Shown: in pieces, positions 36,679-45,840 of the stretch
How positions within the stretch are numbered: position 1 is the stretch's first letter
Layout of the letters: each line of letters starts with the position of its first letter
Source: Staphylococcus shinii
GTDB lineage: Bacteria; Bacillota; Bacilli; Staphylococcales; Staphylococcaceae
Direction of reading: 5' to 3'
NCBI RefSeq assembly: GCF_017583065.1
Contig: NZ_JAGEVL010000005.1
Coordinates: forward strand, 248,001-312,000
DNA: 64,000 nt
Program-made: the position numbers and the translations under genes
Notes under the pieces: model-generated
The model's input: the letters and a program-made list of their open reading frames with translations, nothing else
Database searches by the model: none
Told to the model about the DNA's origin: nothing

Positions 36679-37488
36679 TTAATTTTTATCTGCTACTAAG
36701 TTTTCATTGCTGTGTATAATAATTTCAAAGCCTTCTGATCCAACGAATTGTTCTCTATCCGCATTTGGTTTGTAAATTGACACTTTTGATAATCCAAGAC
36801 TGCTATCATTATCTTGACGTACGATGTTAGATTGCCATGTATTGATAGCAATGTGATGATGGTAGTGGTTCATAGACATGAAAAGCGCTTGAGGAAAATC
36901 AGAAATGTGCTCAAGTCCTAGTTTATTTATATAGAAATCTTCTGATTCATCCAAGTTGACTGCTTTCAAATGTAAATGACCAATTTTTGCATTATCTGGC
37001 ATGCCTTGCCAACCAGTCTCACTACGTTGTGCCACTAGGTCATCGACGTCTACCCCAAGAGTATCCATTTTGACTTTATTATCTTCCCATAGCCAATTTT
37101 CTTTAGGTCTATCATCATAGATTTCGATACCATTACCTTCAGGGTCAGCGAAATACAACGCTTCACTAACTAGATGGTCTCCTCCACCAATTTGTACGCC
37201 TAAACTTGCAGCATGATATAAAAAGTTACCTAAATCTTGTCTATTAGGTAATAATAAGGCGATATGGAATAGCCCTGATTCCCTAATAGAAGGACGTCTA
37301 CCATTATTGATTTCCTGTAACGTTAAGGTGTGACCATTACTTCCTATATTGAAAGTAACGACTGTATTTGTTTCTGATTTGATAGCTAAACCTAAAATTT
37401 GTGTATAAAAAGTGGTCATTTTTTTTAAATCAGCAACGTTCAAAGTAATATTAGTGACTTGAATGGATTGATTATCGTGAAAAGACAT
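36679..37488 (-). CDS. VOC family dioxygenase/glyoxalase, CatE-like
   Basis: A 269-residue protein with two vicinal-oxygen-chelate modules (residues about 8-125 and 165-265). Likely metal ligands are the His of IGHLHLKAVN, the His cluster in YHHHIAINTW and the Glu of GFEIIIHS. Size and sequence fit CatE-like catechol-2,3-dioxygenases, which open catechol rings formed from quinones. Ribosome site AAGGAGTAGG. Its promoter region carries a QsrR-type box, which supports a quinone defence role. The exact substrate is not proven. Confidence 0.85.
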   Translation of the reverse strand: MSFHDNQSIQVTNITLNVADLKKMTTFYTQILGLAIKSETNTVVTFNIGSNGHTLTLQEINNGRRPSIRESGLFHIALLLPNRQDLGNFLYHAASLGVQIGGGDHLVSEALYFADPEGNGIEIYDDRPKENWLWEDNKVKMDTLGVDVDDLVAQRSETGWQGMPDNAKIGHLHLKAVNLDESEDFYINKLGLEHISDFPQALFMSMNHYHHHIAINTWQSNIVRQDNDSSLGLSKVSIYKPNADREQFVGSEGFEIIIHSNENLVADKN

Positions 37489-37505
37489 CGTCCTACTCCT
37501 TATCG

Positions 37506-37536
37506 AATACTTGTATTTTAATTAATTACAAGTATT
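37506..37536. promoter_or_regulatory. AATACTTGTA inverted repeat upstream of the VOC gene
   Basis: AATACTTGTA (37506-37515) and TACAAGTATT (37527-37536) are a perfect 10-bp inverted repeat with 11 bases between, just before the ribosome site on the minus strand. It may be a second operator or an RNA stem in the leader. Confidence 0.5.
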
Positions 37537-37542
37537 ACTTTA

Positions 37543-37557
37543 GTATAAAAAGTATAC
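37543..37557. promoter_or_regulatory. QsrR-type operator GTATA-N5-TATAC
   Basis: GTATAAAAAGTATAC lies 55 bases before the VOC gene. It exactly fits GTATAN5TATAC, the binding motif reported for the S. aureus quinone sensor QsrR. The regulator itself is not in this window. Confidence 0.7.
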
Positions 37558-37665
37558 TTAGTCAATGAAAAATGCTTAGCGTAATATTACTTTTCAAATA
37601 GTGTATATCTTGTATAAAATGGATATAACGTTACGTCAGTAAATACATAGATAGGACTGTTAAAT

Positions 37666-38211
37666 ATGAAACACTATTATTTTAAAGAAAACTTTTTTAA
37701 TGCATCAAAGTCTATAATCGATATATATGACGATACTAAGGAAGTAGCTTTTAAATTACAATTATTTTATACATCTGCGGGACAGGAAGCGATGGCTTTG
37801 TTTGGTAATAGTAAACAGAACTTTGAAATCACAGATGGCCATGATACTTTTCGAATTTTACAAGAAAGAACAATTAGTGGTGCGATTAAAACACCGTTTA
37901 AAACAGTATGGCAAGTAGAAAAGAACGGTGAGAAGATTGGAATTTTTCGCTCTAAGATGGGATTTAAACCATCTATGCAGTTCGAAGGTGATAAAGGGGA
38001 TATATTAAAATTCCAATCTGGATTCTTTTCAAGAAGTGTTACTGTCTCTGATGGTCATTACAAATTGATGCAAACTAAATCAGAACGTTTTAAATTAGCC
38101 TCGAGACATGATTTGTATATTGAAACTAAAACATATAATCCAGCGATGCTTATCATGCTGTTCCAAGTTTTTTATGAGTTTCAAGAACAACAAAGAAGAA
38201 ATTCAAATTAA
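37666..38211 (+). CDS. LURP-one-related / tubby C-terminal-like protein
   Basis: A 181-residue soluble protein. It has a series of beta strands ending in DGH and NGEKIG turns (DGHDTFRILQERTISG, VWQVEKNGEKIGIFRSK) and a C-terminal hydrophobic helix (AMLIMLFQVFYEF), the pattern of LURP-one/tubby-like barrels. Function in bacteria is unknown; some relatives bind membrane lipids. Single gene, AT-rich upstream, terminator after. The fold assignment is from pattern only. Confidence 0.55.
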   Translation: MKHYYFKENFFNASKSIIDIYDDTKEVAFKLQLFYTSAGQEAMALFGNSKQNFEITDGHDTFRILQERTISGAIKTPFKTVWQVEKNGEKIGIFRSKMGFKPSMQFEGDKGDILKFQSGFFSRSVTVSDGHYKLMQTKSERFKLASRHDLYIETKTYNPAMLIMLFQVFYEFQEQQRRNSN

Positions 38212-38268
38212 TTTTAAGTGGCACAAACTCGGTATAAATCATACGTTTTTAGCTTAACTTTACTAATA

Positions 38269-38333
38269 GAAAACGGAAACGTGAACTCCAACGCATTTGT
38301 ATAGATTTCATGTTTCCGTTTTTTAGTGAACAG
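38269..38333 (+). terminator. terminator after the LURP-one-like gene
   Basis: AAAACGGAAACGTGAA pairs with TTCATGTTTCCGTTTT (one mismatch) around a 21-base loop, then TTAG. Confidence 0.8.
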
Positions 38334-38432
38334 TAAGTGGAATTGATGTGTAAAATATCCATTCTATTTACATATATCTTCGTGTGGTAAGATATGAGAA
38401 CATAGAATAAAAACATCATTGGGGGTGAGGGG

Positions 38433-40214
38433 ATGAAAGTATTTTGGAAATTGGGATGGTTTTTTAAACAGCAAAAACTGAGTTATATCATTGGTTTAGG
38501 TACATTATTGTTAATTGCATTAATTGAAATTGTGCCACCACAGATTATCGGGCGTACGATAGATCAAATGACGACACATAAATTAACACCTAAGTTATTA
38601 ATGATTTATTTAGCTATATTAATTGTAGTTGCCATATTAACTTATGTACTTAGATATGTATGGAGGTTGTCTATATTCGGAACGAGTCAAAAGTTAGGTC
38701 AAATATTAAGGACATATCTTTTCAGCAAGTATACCGATATGAGTGCTATATTTTTCCAAAATAGACGTACAGGAGATTTAATGGCACATGCTACAAATGA
38801 TATCCGAGCTGTACAAAATGCTGCAGGTGCTGGAATCCTCATGATTGCTGATTCATTGATAACAGGGGGCACTGTTGTTATAACGATGGCTATAACAGTA
38901 AGTTGGAAACTCACATTAATTGCTATGATACCATTACCATTTATGGTGTTATTAACAAGTTTTTATGGATCGCTTTTAAGTAAAGGATTTAAAAAGGCTC
39001 AAGCTGCATTTAGTAAATTAAATGATAAGACACAAGAAAGTGTTGCTGGTATTAAAGTTACTAAAACATTTGGGTATGAATCAAGTGACCAAGCAGACTT
39101 TAAAGATTTAAGCGATGATGTAGTAGATAAAAATCTGAAAGTATCTAAAATAGACGCATTATTTGACCCGACAATTACGCTAGTTATTGGTACAAGTTAC
39201 TTTTTATCTATTGCGTTTGGCGCACAAATGGTCTTTCGTAATGAGATAAGCTTAGGGCAACTCATAACGTTTACGACGTATCTCGGGATGTTAGTATGGC
39301 CGTTGTTAGCGTTGGGATTATTTTTTAACATTGTGCAAAGAGCGAAAGCTTCTTATGAACGTATAGATGAAATTGGAAACTTACCTAATGGTATCGATAC
39401 GCATTATAAAATTGATAAAAGTCCTCAAGGCGATATTCAGTTTAATATCAATCGATTTAATTTCCCGGGTAATGATAAACAAGGTGTATATGATATTCAT
39501 TTTACAATTGAACAAGGTACCACAGTAGGTATTGTTGGGCGAACAGGTTCAGGTAAAAGTACATTGATAAGACTATTGTTGAGAGAGTTTGACACTAAAC
39601 ATGCTCAAGATATAACGTATGGCGGTCATCCATTGAGTGATTATAAAGTTGAATTATTAAGAACGCAATTTGGTTATGTGCCACAAGAACACTTCTTATT
39701 TTCTACCACGATTAGAAATAATATCGCGTTTAGCAACGAAACTATAGAGGATGAACAAATATATGAAGTGAGTCGATTAAGTCATATCCACGATGATATT
39801 ATGCATTTTACTAATGGATATCAAACAATTGTCGGGGAACGGGGCGTATCATTATCAGGTGGTCAGAAGCAACGTGTTTCTATTGCCAGAGCTTTATTGT
39901 TAAATCCTGAGGTATTGATTTTGGATGATTCATTATCTGCTGTTGATGCACAAACTGAAGAAGTAATATTAGAGAACTTAGAACATTTGAGAAAGTTTAA
40001 AACTAATATTATAACAGCACATCGTATGAGCGCCGTGAAACATGCTGATCTTATTATTGTTATGGATGAAGGAAAAATAATTGAGCGTGGTCACCATGAA
40101 TCATTAATGCAACAACGAGGCTGGTATTATGAAACATATCAAGCTCAAGCATTACAAGCCAAACTGTCACGCGACTTAGACAATCTTACGAAAGGGGATG
40201 ATGAAGATGACTGA
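38433..40214 (+). CDS. heterodimeric ABC exporter subunit 1 (degenerate ATP site)
   Basis: A 593-residue half-transporter with six membrane helices (about residues 15-310) and a C-terminal ATPase. Walker A is GRTGSGKST (369-377), the signature is the standard LSGGQ (about 472-476), and Walker B is LILDDS, so Asp499 replaces the catalytic Glu. The H-loop TAHRMS is intact. A Glu-to-Asp change in one partner is typical of heterodimeric exporters such as BmrC/D or TM287/288. Substrate is likely a drug or lipid. The downstream gene overlaps by up to 17 bases. Confidence 0.9.
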   Translation: MKVFWKLGWFFKQQKLSYIIGLGTLLLIALIEIVPPQIIGRTIDQMTTHKLTPKLLMIYLAILIVVAILTYVLRYVWRLSIFGTSQKLGQILRTYLFSKYTDMSAIFFQNRRTGDLMAHATNDIRAVQNAAGAGILMIADSLITGGTVVITMAITVSWKLTLIAMIPLPFMVLLTSFYGSLLSKGFKKAQAAFSKLNDKTQESVAGIKVTKTFGYESSDQADFKDLSDDVVDKNLKVSKIDALFDPTITLVIGTSYFLSIAFGAQMVFRNEISLGQLITFTTYLGMLVWPLLALGLFFNIVQRAKASYERIDEIGNLPNGIDTHYKIDKSPQGDIQFNINRFNFPGNDKQGVYDIHFTIEQGTTVGIVGRTGSGKSTLIRLLLREFDTKHAQDITYGGHPLSDYKVELLRTQFGYVPQEHFLFSTTIRNNIAFSNETIEDEQIYEVSRLSHIHDDIMHFTNGYQTIVGERGVSLSGGQKQRVSIARALLLNPEVLILDDSLSAVDAQTEEVILENLEHLRKFKTNIITAHRMSAVKHADLIIVMDEGKIIERGHHESLMQQRGWYYETYQAQALQAKLSRDLDNLTKGDDEDD

Positions 40215-41976
40215 ATACGAACACGCTAACTTAACGGCTAAAGATCAAGGTAGTGTGTTGATAAGGTTGTTTAAATATACATTACCCTATAAGTGGATTA
40301 TTGCCTTGGCGTTCCTAACATTGATCATAGCAACTGTTGCAAGTATGATGACGCCCTATATGGTAAAAATATTTATCGATGATTATTTAACACCGCAAAA
40401 TTTTCCAAGAGGTAGTATGATTTGGCTCATTGTTATTTTCTTAGGTGTACAAATAATTGGCGCATTAACACTTTATTTTAGCCAATACCTTTTTCAATAT
40501 TTAGCCTTTAAAGTGATACAACAATTGAGAATTGACGCCTTTAATAAACTAGGGAAATTAGGTATGAAATATTTTGATGAAGTACCAAGTGGAAGTATTG
40601 TCTCACGATTAACAAATGATACGGAAACCATCGTGGATATGATTGTTGGCGTGTTTTCAACTTTTATTATGGCATTATTTATGATGATATCTAGTTATGT
40701 CATGATGTTTGTACTAGACGTTAAATTAGCTTTGATAGCACTTGTCTTTTTGCCAATTATTTTTGTGATTTTGTCTACTTATCGTAAGTATTCAGCGTAT
40801 TTATTTTCAAAATCAAGGCAGCGTTTGTCTGATTTGAATTCAAAATTAGCAGAGTCAATTGAAGGTATGAGAATTATACAAGCTTTTAATCAAGAAAAAC
40901 GCTTAAATAAAGAATTTAATCAAATTAATGATGAGCATTATCAATATATGTTAAAAACTGTGAAACTAGACAGCTTATTGTTAAGACCAGCTATCAGTTC
41001 TATCTCAATCTTTGCTATTGTAATGATTCTTGGTTATTTCGGAGTAATTAGTTTTACGACAGGTGTGACAGCGGGTGTAGTTTTTGCATTTATTCAATAC
41101 ATGGAACGCTTTTTTGAACCGATTAATCAAGTGAGCCAAAATCTAAATATTTTACAGCAAGCGCTTGTCTCAGCAAGTAGAGTTTTTGCATTAATTGATG
41201 ATAATAATTATGAACCACAACAAGATGAAATAGCGTCAAATTGTATAGGACCCGGCAAAATAGAGTTTGAAAATATAAGTTTTAGTTATGATGGTAATAC
41301 AGATGTACTAAAAGATATTAATTTTACTGCAAATCCTGGTGAAATGATAGCACTTGTTGGTCATACGGGATCTGGTAAAAGTTCAATCATCAACTTGTTT
41401 ATGAGATTTTATGAATATCAACGAGGAGATATTAAGATAGACGGACATTCTATCAAGACAATACCCAAAGCAGAATTAAAAGAAAAGATAGGCTTAGTAT
41501 TACAAGATGCATTTATCTTTTATGGAACTATAGCGTCTAATATAAAATTATATCATCCTACAATGACGTATGAACAAGTGAAGGTAGCAGCAGAATTTGT
41601 TCATGCTAATCGTTTTATTGAGCAACTACCTGAACAATATCAGCACAAAGTAATTGAAAAGGGTAGCGCTTTTTCAAGTGGTCAAAGGCAGTTAATTGCA
41701 TTTGCTAGAACAATTGCTACGGATCCTAAAATTTTGATTTTAGACGAAGCAACTGCCAACATTGATTCTGAGACTGAAGAACAAATACAACAATCATTAA
41801 ATGAAATGCGTAAAGGTCGAACAACGTTAGCGATAGCCCATCGGTTATCTACAATTCAAGATGCAGACCAGATATTTGTGTTAAACCGAGGCGAGATAGT
41901 CGAACGTGGCACCCACGAGCAACTAATTGCGCAAAAAGGGATTTATCATAATATGTATTTACTTCAAAATGGTTAA
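40198..41976 (+). CDS. heterodimeric ABC exporter subunit 2
   Basis: A 592-residue half-transporter with six helices (about residues 30-320) and an ATPase domain. Walker A is GHTGSGKSS (388-396), Walker B LILDEATAN keeps the catalytic Glu, but the signature is FSSGQ instead of LSGGQ. Paired with subunit 1 this gives one full ATP site (this Walker B with the partner's LSGGQ) and one degenerate site. Start is uncertain between ATG 40198, 40201 and 40207, all just after AAAGGGG. Confidence 0.9.
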   Translation: MMKMTEYEHANLTAKDQGSVLIRLFKYTLPYKWIIALAFLTLIIATVASMMTPYMVKIFIDDYLTPQNFPRGSMIWLIVIFLGVQIIGALTLYFSQYLFQYLAFKVIQQLRIDAFNKLGKLGMKYFDEVPSGSIVSRLTNDTETIVDMIVGVFSTFIMALFMMISSYVMMFVLDVKLALIALVFLPIIFVILSTYRKYSAYLFSKSRQRLSDLNSKLAESIEGMRIIQAFNQEKRLNKEFNQINDEHYQYMLKTVKLDSLLLRPAISSISIFAIVMILGYFGVISFTTGVTAGVVFAFIQYMERFFEPINQVSQNLNILQQALVSASRVFALIDDNNYEPQQDEIASNCIGPGKIEFENISFSYDGNTDVLKDINFTANPGEMIALVGHTGSGKSSIINLFMRFYEYQRGDIKIDGHSIKTIPKAELKEKIGLVLQDAFIFYGTIASNIKLYHPTMTYEQVKVAAEFVHANRFIEQLPEQYQHKVIEKGSAFSSGQRQLIAFARTIATDPKILILDEATANIDSETEEQIQQSLNEMRKGRTTLAIAHRLSTIQDADQIFVLNRGEIVERGTHEQLIAQKGIYHNMYLLQNG

Positions 41977-42038
41977 GGCTTTGTTCGTAAGTATATTAAT
42001 GCGTATTATGATTGATTTAATTAATAAGCAACATAATA

Positions 42039-42085
42039 AAAAAGGTGAAACTAAGGCATTAATTTTATACTTAGTTTCACCTTTT
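42039..42085 (+). terminator. terminator after the ABC exporter operon
   Basis: AAAAGGTGAAACTAAG pairs perfectly with CTTAGTTTCACCTTTT across a 15-base loop; T-rich downstream. It is probably also used from the minus side. Confidence 0.85.
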
Positions 42086-42160
42086 AATTGTATATAAATT
42101 ACATAAATGTATACCACATCAATCACATGTAATCCTATTTGATTGATTGGTTATTAAACT

Positions 42161-42439
42161 TTAACCTGCGTATACATCTTGGTATTCATCATTCTTTTCA
42201 ATCACACTTTTGGCGAATGGACAAGAAGCGACAACTTTTAAGTTATTCTCGCGTGCATAATCAACTACAGATTTTACTAATTGTGAACCGATGCCCTGAC
42301 CGCCTAATTCATCAGGCACACCTGTGTGATCAATATTGATTTGGTTATCTCCTTGAGGTTGGAAAGTGATTTGTGCTTGTGGGTTATTTTCGTCGTCACC
42401 AATATAAAACTTGTTTGAACCTTGTTTGATTTCAGCCAT
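42161..42439 (-). CDS. small YjdJ-type GNAT-like acetyl-CoA-binding protein
   Basis: A 92-residue minimal GNAT-like protein. It keeps the acetyl-CoA loop (ELGGQGIGSQLVKSVVDYARE) and a CPFAKSVIE segment, the layout of the YjdJ/SACOL2532-like subfamily of short GNATs, which bind acetyl-CoA; the acceptor is unknown. Ribosome site AGGAGAG before the ATG. It is convergent with the ABC exporter and divergent from the zinc-binding lipoprotein gene. Confidence 0.8.
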   Translation of the reverse strand: MAEIKQGSNKFYIGDDENNPQAQITFQPQGDNQINIDHTGVPDELGGQGIGSQLVKSVVDYARENNLKVVASCPFAKSVIEKNDEYQDVYAG

Positions 42440-42577
42440 ACTATCTCTCCTAATTATAAGTCATATATATTAAATATCACATTTTAGTGATTATTAAACA
42501 AAACGAGTCGTGAATAAAAAAGAATATTAGTAGATTAAGTAAAAACCATTGAAATATCCTAAAAATAAGTTTATAGT

Positions 42578-42600
42578 TTTAACGGAATAATTTCGATTTG
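42578..42600 (+). promoter_or_regulatory. Zur-like box upstream of the zinc-binding lipoprotein gene
   Basis: The halves TTTAACGGAAT and ATTTCGATTTG flank one central A. Compared with the TAAATCGTAAT-N-ATTACGATTTA Zur box, the right half matches 9 of 11 and the left 7 of 11. It ends at the ribosome site, so bound protein would block transcription. Zinc control fits the gene. Confidence 0.6.
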
Positions 42601-42612
42601 GAGGGGCGTTTT

Positions 42613-43587
42613 TTGAGGAAAAGTATAATACTCATTATGGCATGTGTAGTTGTCGTGATGTTGAGTGCATGTGGTAATATCAATAAAGGCGAAAACAAAG
42701 ACGTCAATTCAAAGAATAAACTTAAAATTTATACTACGGCATTTGCGTTTCAAAGTTTTACTGAGCAAATAGGCGGTAAATACGTAGATGTAGAATCTAT
42801 CTATCCACCAGGCGCCGATATGCATACTTTTGAACCAACACAAAAAGAAATGGTCAATATTGCAAAAGGTGATTTATTTATCTATTCTAACAAAGAGATG
42901 GATCCAGTTGCTAAAAAAATCGCAGGTTCTATTAATAATAAGGATTTAAAATTAGCATTAACGGCTAACTTTACGCATGATGATCTAGTTGTAAATCATG
43001 AACACGAACATGAAGGACATGACCATGACCACGAAGCGGACGGGCATAATCATGAAGAAGGCAGTGAAGACCCACATGTTTGGCTAGATCCAGTTCTAAA
43101 TAAAAAAATGGTGAAATCAATCAAAGATGATTTAGTGAAAAAAGACCCTCAACATAAAACTTATTATGAGAACAATTACAAACAAGTTGTTGATGACTTA
43201 AATGACATAAACCAAAGCCTAACTAAAATAACAGAGCATCCAAAGCGTGATACTGTAGTGATTTCTCACGACTCTATTGGTTATTTATCAAATCGTTATG
43301 GATTTAAACAAGAAGGTGTCAGCGGTATGAATAACGAAGAACCTAGTCAAAGAGACTTGATGAATATTGTTAACAATATCAAACAGACTAAACAACCTTA
43401 TGTACTTTATGAACAAAATATTTCATCTAAAGTTACGGATGTAATACAGAAAGAATCTAATTCAACACCCTTAAGCTTTCACAATATGGCAACACTTTCA
43501 AAAGAAGAAAGTAAAGAGAGCAATATTACTTATCAATCCTTAATGAAACAAAACATAAAATCATTAGATAAAGCATTAAATGAATAA
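42613..43587 (+). CDS. zinc-binding lipoprotein of an ABC transporter (ZnuA-like)
   Basis: A 324-residue cluster A-I substrate-binding lipoprotein. The lipobox LSAC puts the lipid on Cys20. Metal ligands fit His71 (MHTFEPT), His155 (PHVWLDP), His in VISHDSIGYL and a C-terminal acidic residue. Residues 129-147 form a His-rich loop (HEHEHEGHDHDHEADGH) typical of zinc rather than manganese proteins. The start is TTG 42613, 6 bases after GGAGGGG. It lacks the C-terminal ZinT domain of long AdcA proteins. No permease or ATPase gene is nearby, so it must work with a transporter encoded elsewhere. Confidence 0.88.
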   Translation: MRKSIILIMACVVVVMLSACGNINKGENKDVNSKNKLKIYTTAFAFQSFTEQIGGKYVDVESIYPPGADMHTFEPTQKEMVNIAKGDLFIYSNKEMDPVAKKIAGSINNKDLKLALTANFTHDDLVVNHEHEHEGHDHDHEADGHNHEEGSEDPHVWLDPVLNKKMVKSIKDDLVKKDPQHKTYYENNYKQVVDDLNDINQSLTKITEHPKRDTVVISHDSIGYLSNRYGFKQEGVSGMNNEEPSQRDLMNIVNNIKQTKQPYVLYEQNISSKVTDVIQKESNSTPLSFHNMATLSKEESKESNITYQSLMKQNIKSLDKALNE

Positions 43588-43590
43588 CAT

Positions 43591-43632
43591 TAGCAACCCC
43601 CTGAGACCGAAAATATCTCAGGGGGTTTGCTA
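43591..43632. terminator. strong bidirectional terminator after the zinc-binding lipoprotein gene
   Basis: TAGCAACCCCCTGAGA pairs with TCTCAGGGGGTTTGCTA (one extra T) across a 12-base loop. It separates the plus-strand lipoprotein gene and minus-strand aldA. Confidence 0.85.
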
Positions 43633-43709
43633 TACTAGAATATGATTTTGCGCAATAGGTTTATTTTATTAAAAAAGATAATTGTTTTAAAGTTTCTCGT
43701 GTTATGTTT

Positions 43710-45134
43710 TTAGTCATATCTTATATAGGAAACAGTTGTGTTGTAGTATTCTTCTAAACCGTGTACACCATCGGCGCCACCAATACCGGATTCTCTCCAA
43801 CCTGCGTGGAAACCGTTTACTACTTCTTCGGCTTCACAATTTGCATAAACTTCACCAAACTTAAGCTTTTCAGTGGCTAACATAATTTCTTTTAAATTTT
43901 CTGAGAAGATAAAGGATGATAAGCCAGCATTTGTATCATTGGCTTGAGCAATTGCAGTATCAAAATCTTGATAAGTTACGATAGGTAAAACAGGTCCGAA
44001 AATTTCATTTTTAAATGCTTCATCTTCACTGTTTACGTTATCTAAAATAGTCGGTTCATAGAAGAAACCGGAGCGTTCTATCTTATGTCCACCCGTAATT
44101 AAAGTAGCACCATTTTTTACGGCGTTTTGTACTTTTTCATCAATACTATCAAGTTGTTGTTGATTAATGATCGCGCCGTAATCAGTGGTTTCATCAAATG
44201 GATCGCCCACTGTTAATTGTTCCATTTTGGCTTTTAATTTATTTATAAAATCTTTGTGAACGTCTTCGTGTACAAAAATACGTTCAGGACATGTACATAC
44301 TTGTCCGGCGTTATTGATTCTGGCTGTAACAATATAATCAACAGCTTTATCTAAGTTAGCATTAGGCGTTACTAGTACAGGAGCATTACCACCAAGTTCT
44401 AAATTCACCTTTTTAACTGTGTTGGCACTTTCAGCGTATACTGATTTGCCAGCTCTCATACTCCCCGTAAGCGAAATGAGTTGGATATCAGGATGTTGTG
44501 CTAATTGAGTACCTACTGTTTCACCTGTACCAGGAAGTATTTGGACAAGTCCAGCTGGTATTGTGGAAGCACGAATAAGTTCTGCAATTTTCAATGTGAT
44601 TAATGAAGTCGCTTCACTCGGTTTAATAACGACAGAACAACCTGTGATAATCGCAGGGATGACTTTTCTCATTAATACCATAATAGGTGCATTCCATGGA
44701 ACGATACCAGCAGTAACACCAATTGGCTTTTTAGTTAGTAAGATAGTCTCGTTCTCTCTAGTGTTCTGTAAAACTTCACCTTTATTGTTCATGCTTAAGC
44801 TTGTCATATAATCAATAAAGTGTATTGCTTTATCTATTTCTCCTTTCGCAGATGCGAGCGTTTTACCTTGTTCTTTAACATATAATGTTGCAAGTTCATC
44901 TTTGTTTTCTTCGAGTAGGGGAATTAATAACTTAACGTGATCTGCGCGTGTAGGTTCTGGTGTTTGTTCCCATTCTAATTGCGCTTGTTTTGATTTAGCA
45001 ACTGCATCATTAACATCATTCTCAGTTGCAAAAGTTATCGTATCTATCTTTTCTCCAGTTGCAGGGTTAATAACGTCCATCGTGTCTGTTGATTTACTTT
45101 CTATAAATTCATTGTTTATAAATAATTGATTCAA
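43710..45134 (-). CDS. aldA: aldehyde dehydrogenase AldA
   Basis: A 474-residue NAD(P)-dependent aldehyde dehydrogenase. Catalytic Cys lies in AGQVCTCPERIFV and the general-base Glu in NLELGGNAPV; PWNAPIMVLMRK and IKPSEATS are cofactor-site segments. It resembles the AldA group that oxidises lactaldehyde or glycolaldehyde, and the length matches S. aureus AldA as I recall it. The start is TTG 45134 (MNQLFINNEF), 9 bases after GGAGG; a longer frame upstream has no family match. It is divergent from the mhq operon, so joint control during aldehyde or quinone stress is plausible. Confidence 0.87.
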   Translation of the reverse strand: MNQLFINNEFIESKSTDTMDVINPATGEKIDTITFATENDVNDAVAKSKQAQLEWEQTPEPTRADHVKLLIPLLEENKDELATLYVKEQGKTLASAKGEIDKAIHFIDYMTSLSMNNKGEVLQNTRENETILLTKKPIGVTAGIVPWNAPIMVLMRKVIPAIITGCSVVIKPSEATSLITLKIAELIRASTIPAGLVQILPGTGETVGTQLAQHPDIQLISLTGSMRAGKSVYAESANTVKKVNLELGGNAPVLVTPNANLDKAVDYIVTARINNAGQVCTCPERIFVHEDVHKDFINKLKAKMEQLTVGDPFDETTDYGAIINQQQLDSIDEKVQNAVKNGATLITGGHKIERSGFFYEPTILDNVNSEDEAFKNEIFGPVLPIVTYQDFDTAIAQANDTNAGLSSFIFSENLKEIMLATEKLKFGEVYANCEAEEVVNGFHAGWRESGIGGADGVHGLEEYYNTTVSYIRYD

Positions 45135-45309
45135 TGTTTGACACCTCCACACTCTATGCATACCACTTATGTTCCTTCTGAAAACGACATACTTTATTTT
45201 TATATAATAGTAAGTAGCCATAGTTAGTTAGAAAATCAGAAATAATAAACCGTAAATACCGTAAAGAAGAATATTCAGAAATCGAGAGTATATTTTTTAT
45301 ACTAAATCA

Positions 45310-45338
45310 TTGACTAATTTGGAAAGAGGGGTTATAAT
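45310..45338 (+). promoter_or_regulatory. mhqR promoter
   Basis: TTGACT (45310-45315), a 17-base spacer and TATAAT (45333-45338). The operator palindrome begins at once downstream, over the expected transcription start. This also shows the mhqR frame cannot start at 45310. Confidence 0.85.
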
Positions 45339-45358
45339 TTATCTCGAATTCGAAATAA
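45339..45358. promoter_or_regulatory. MhqR operator 1
   Basis: TTATCTCGAATTCGAAATAA is palindromic except for one base pair, centred on TCGAATTCGA (45344-45353). It lies between the -10 box and the mhqR start, where a MarR repressor would block transcription. Confidence 0.8.
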
Positions 45359-45381
45359 AATTCGGAAAGTTGGTGATTCCA

Positions 45382-45813
45382 ATGAATCGTACAAAAGAAT
45401 CTTTAAATTCATTTGTTGGTTTAAATCGAACGGTAGATCATTTAATGAAGATTGTTAGAAAAGATGTCCAAAGGCATGGTTTAAATGTAACTGAATTTGC
45501 AGTTATGGAATTACTTTATAACAAAGGCGACCAACCGATACAGCGTATTGGTAATAGAGTACTTATTGCAAGTAGTAGTATTACCTATGTTGTGGATAAA
45601 CTTGAAGAAAAAGGATGCGTCATTAGGCAACGAGATGAACAAGATAAACGTGTGACGAACGCATCATTAACTGAAAAAGGCTATGCAATGATGGATGAAA
45701 TTTTTCCTGATCATGCTTCAACATTAGAATCAACATTTTCAGTATTAACTGATGATGAAATAACTGTATTGCAACAAGCTTTAAAAAAACTAAGTGCTCA
45801 ACCTATAGAATAG
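45382..45813 (+). CDS. mhqR: MarR family quinone-responsive repressor MhqR
   Basis: A 143-residue MarR regulator. Winged helix motifs are visible ([39 protein letters not shown]). First gene of mhqR-mhqE-VOC-mhqD, the set that in S. aureus and B. subtilis responds to methylhydroquinone and other quinones. ATG 45382 gives the usual MarR start; the earlier frame overlaps promoter and operator. It probably represses its own operon through both palindromes. No conserved Cys sensor pair is obvious, in line with direct quinone binding. Confidence 0.9.
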   Translation: MNRTKESLNSFVGLNRTVDHLMKIVRKDVQRHGLNVTEFAVMELLYNKGDQPIQRIGNRVLIASSSITYVVDKLEEKGCVIRQRDEQDKRVTNASLTEKGYAMMDEIFPDHASTLESTFSVLTDDEITVLQQALKKLSAQPIE

Positions 45814-45840
45814 TAGTAGCGCTTAAAATTTTAACTTAAA

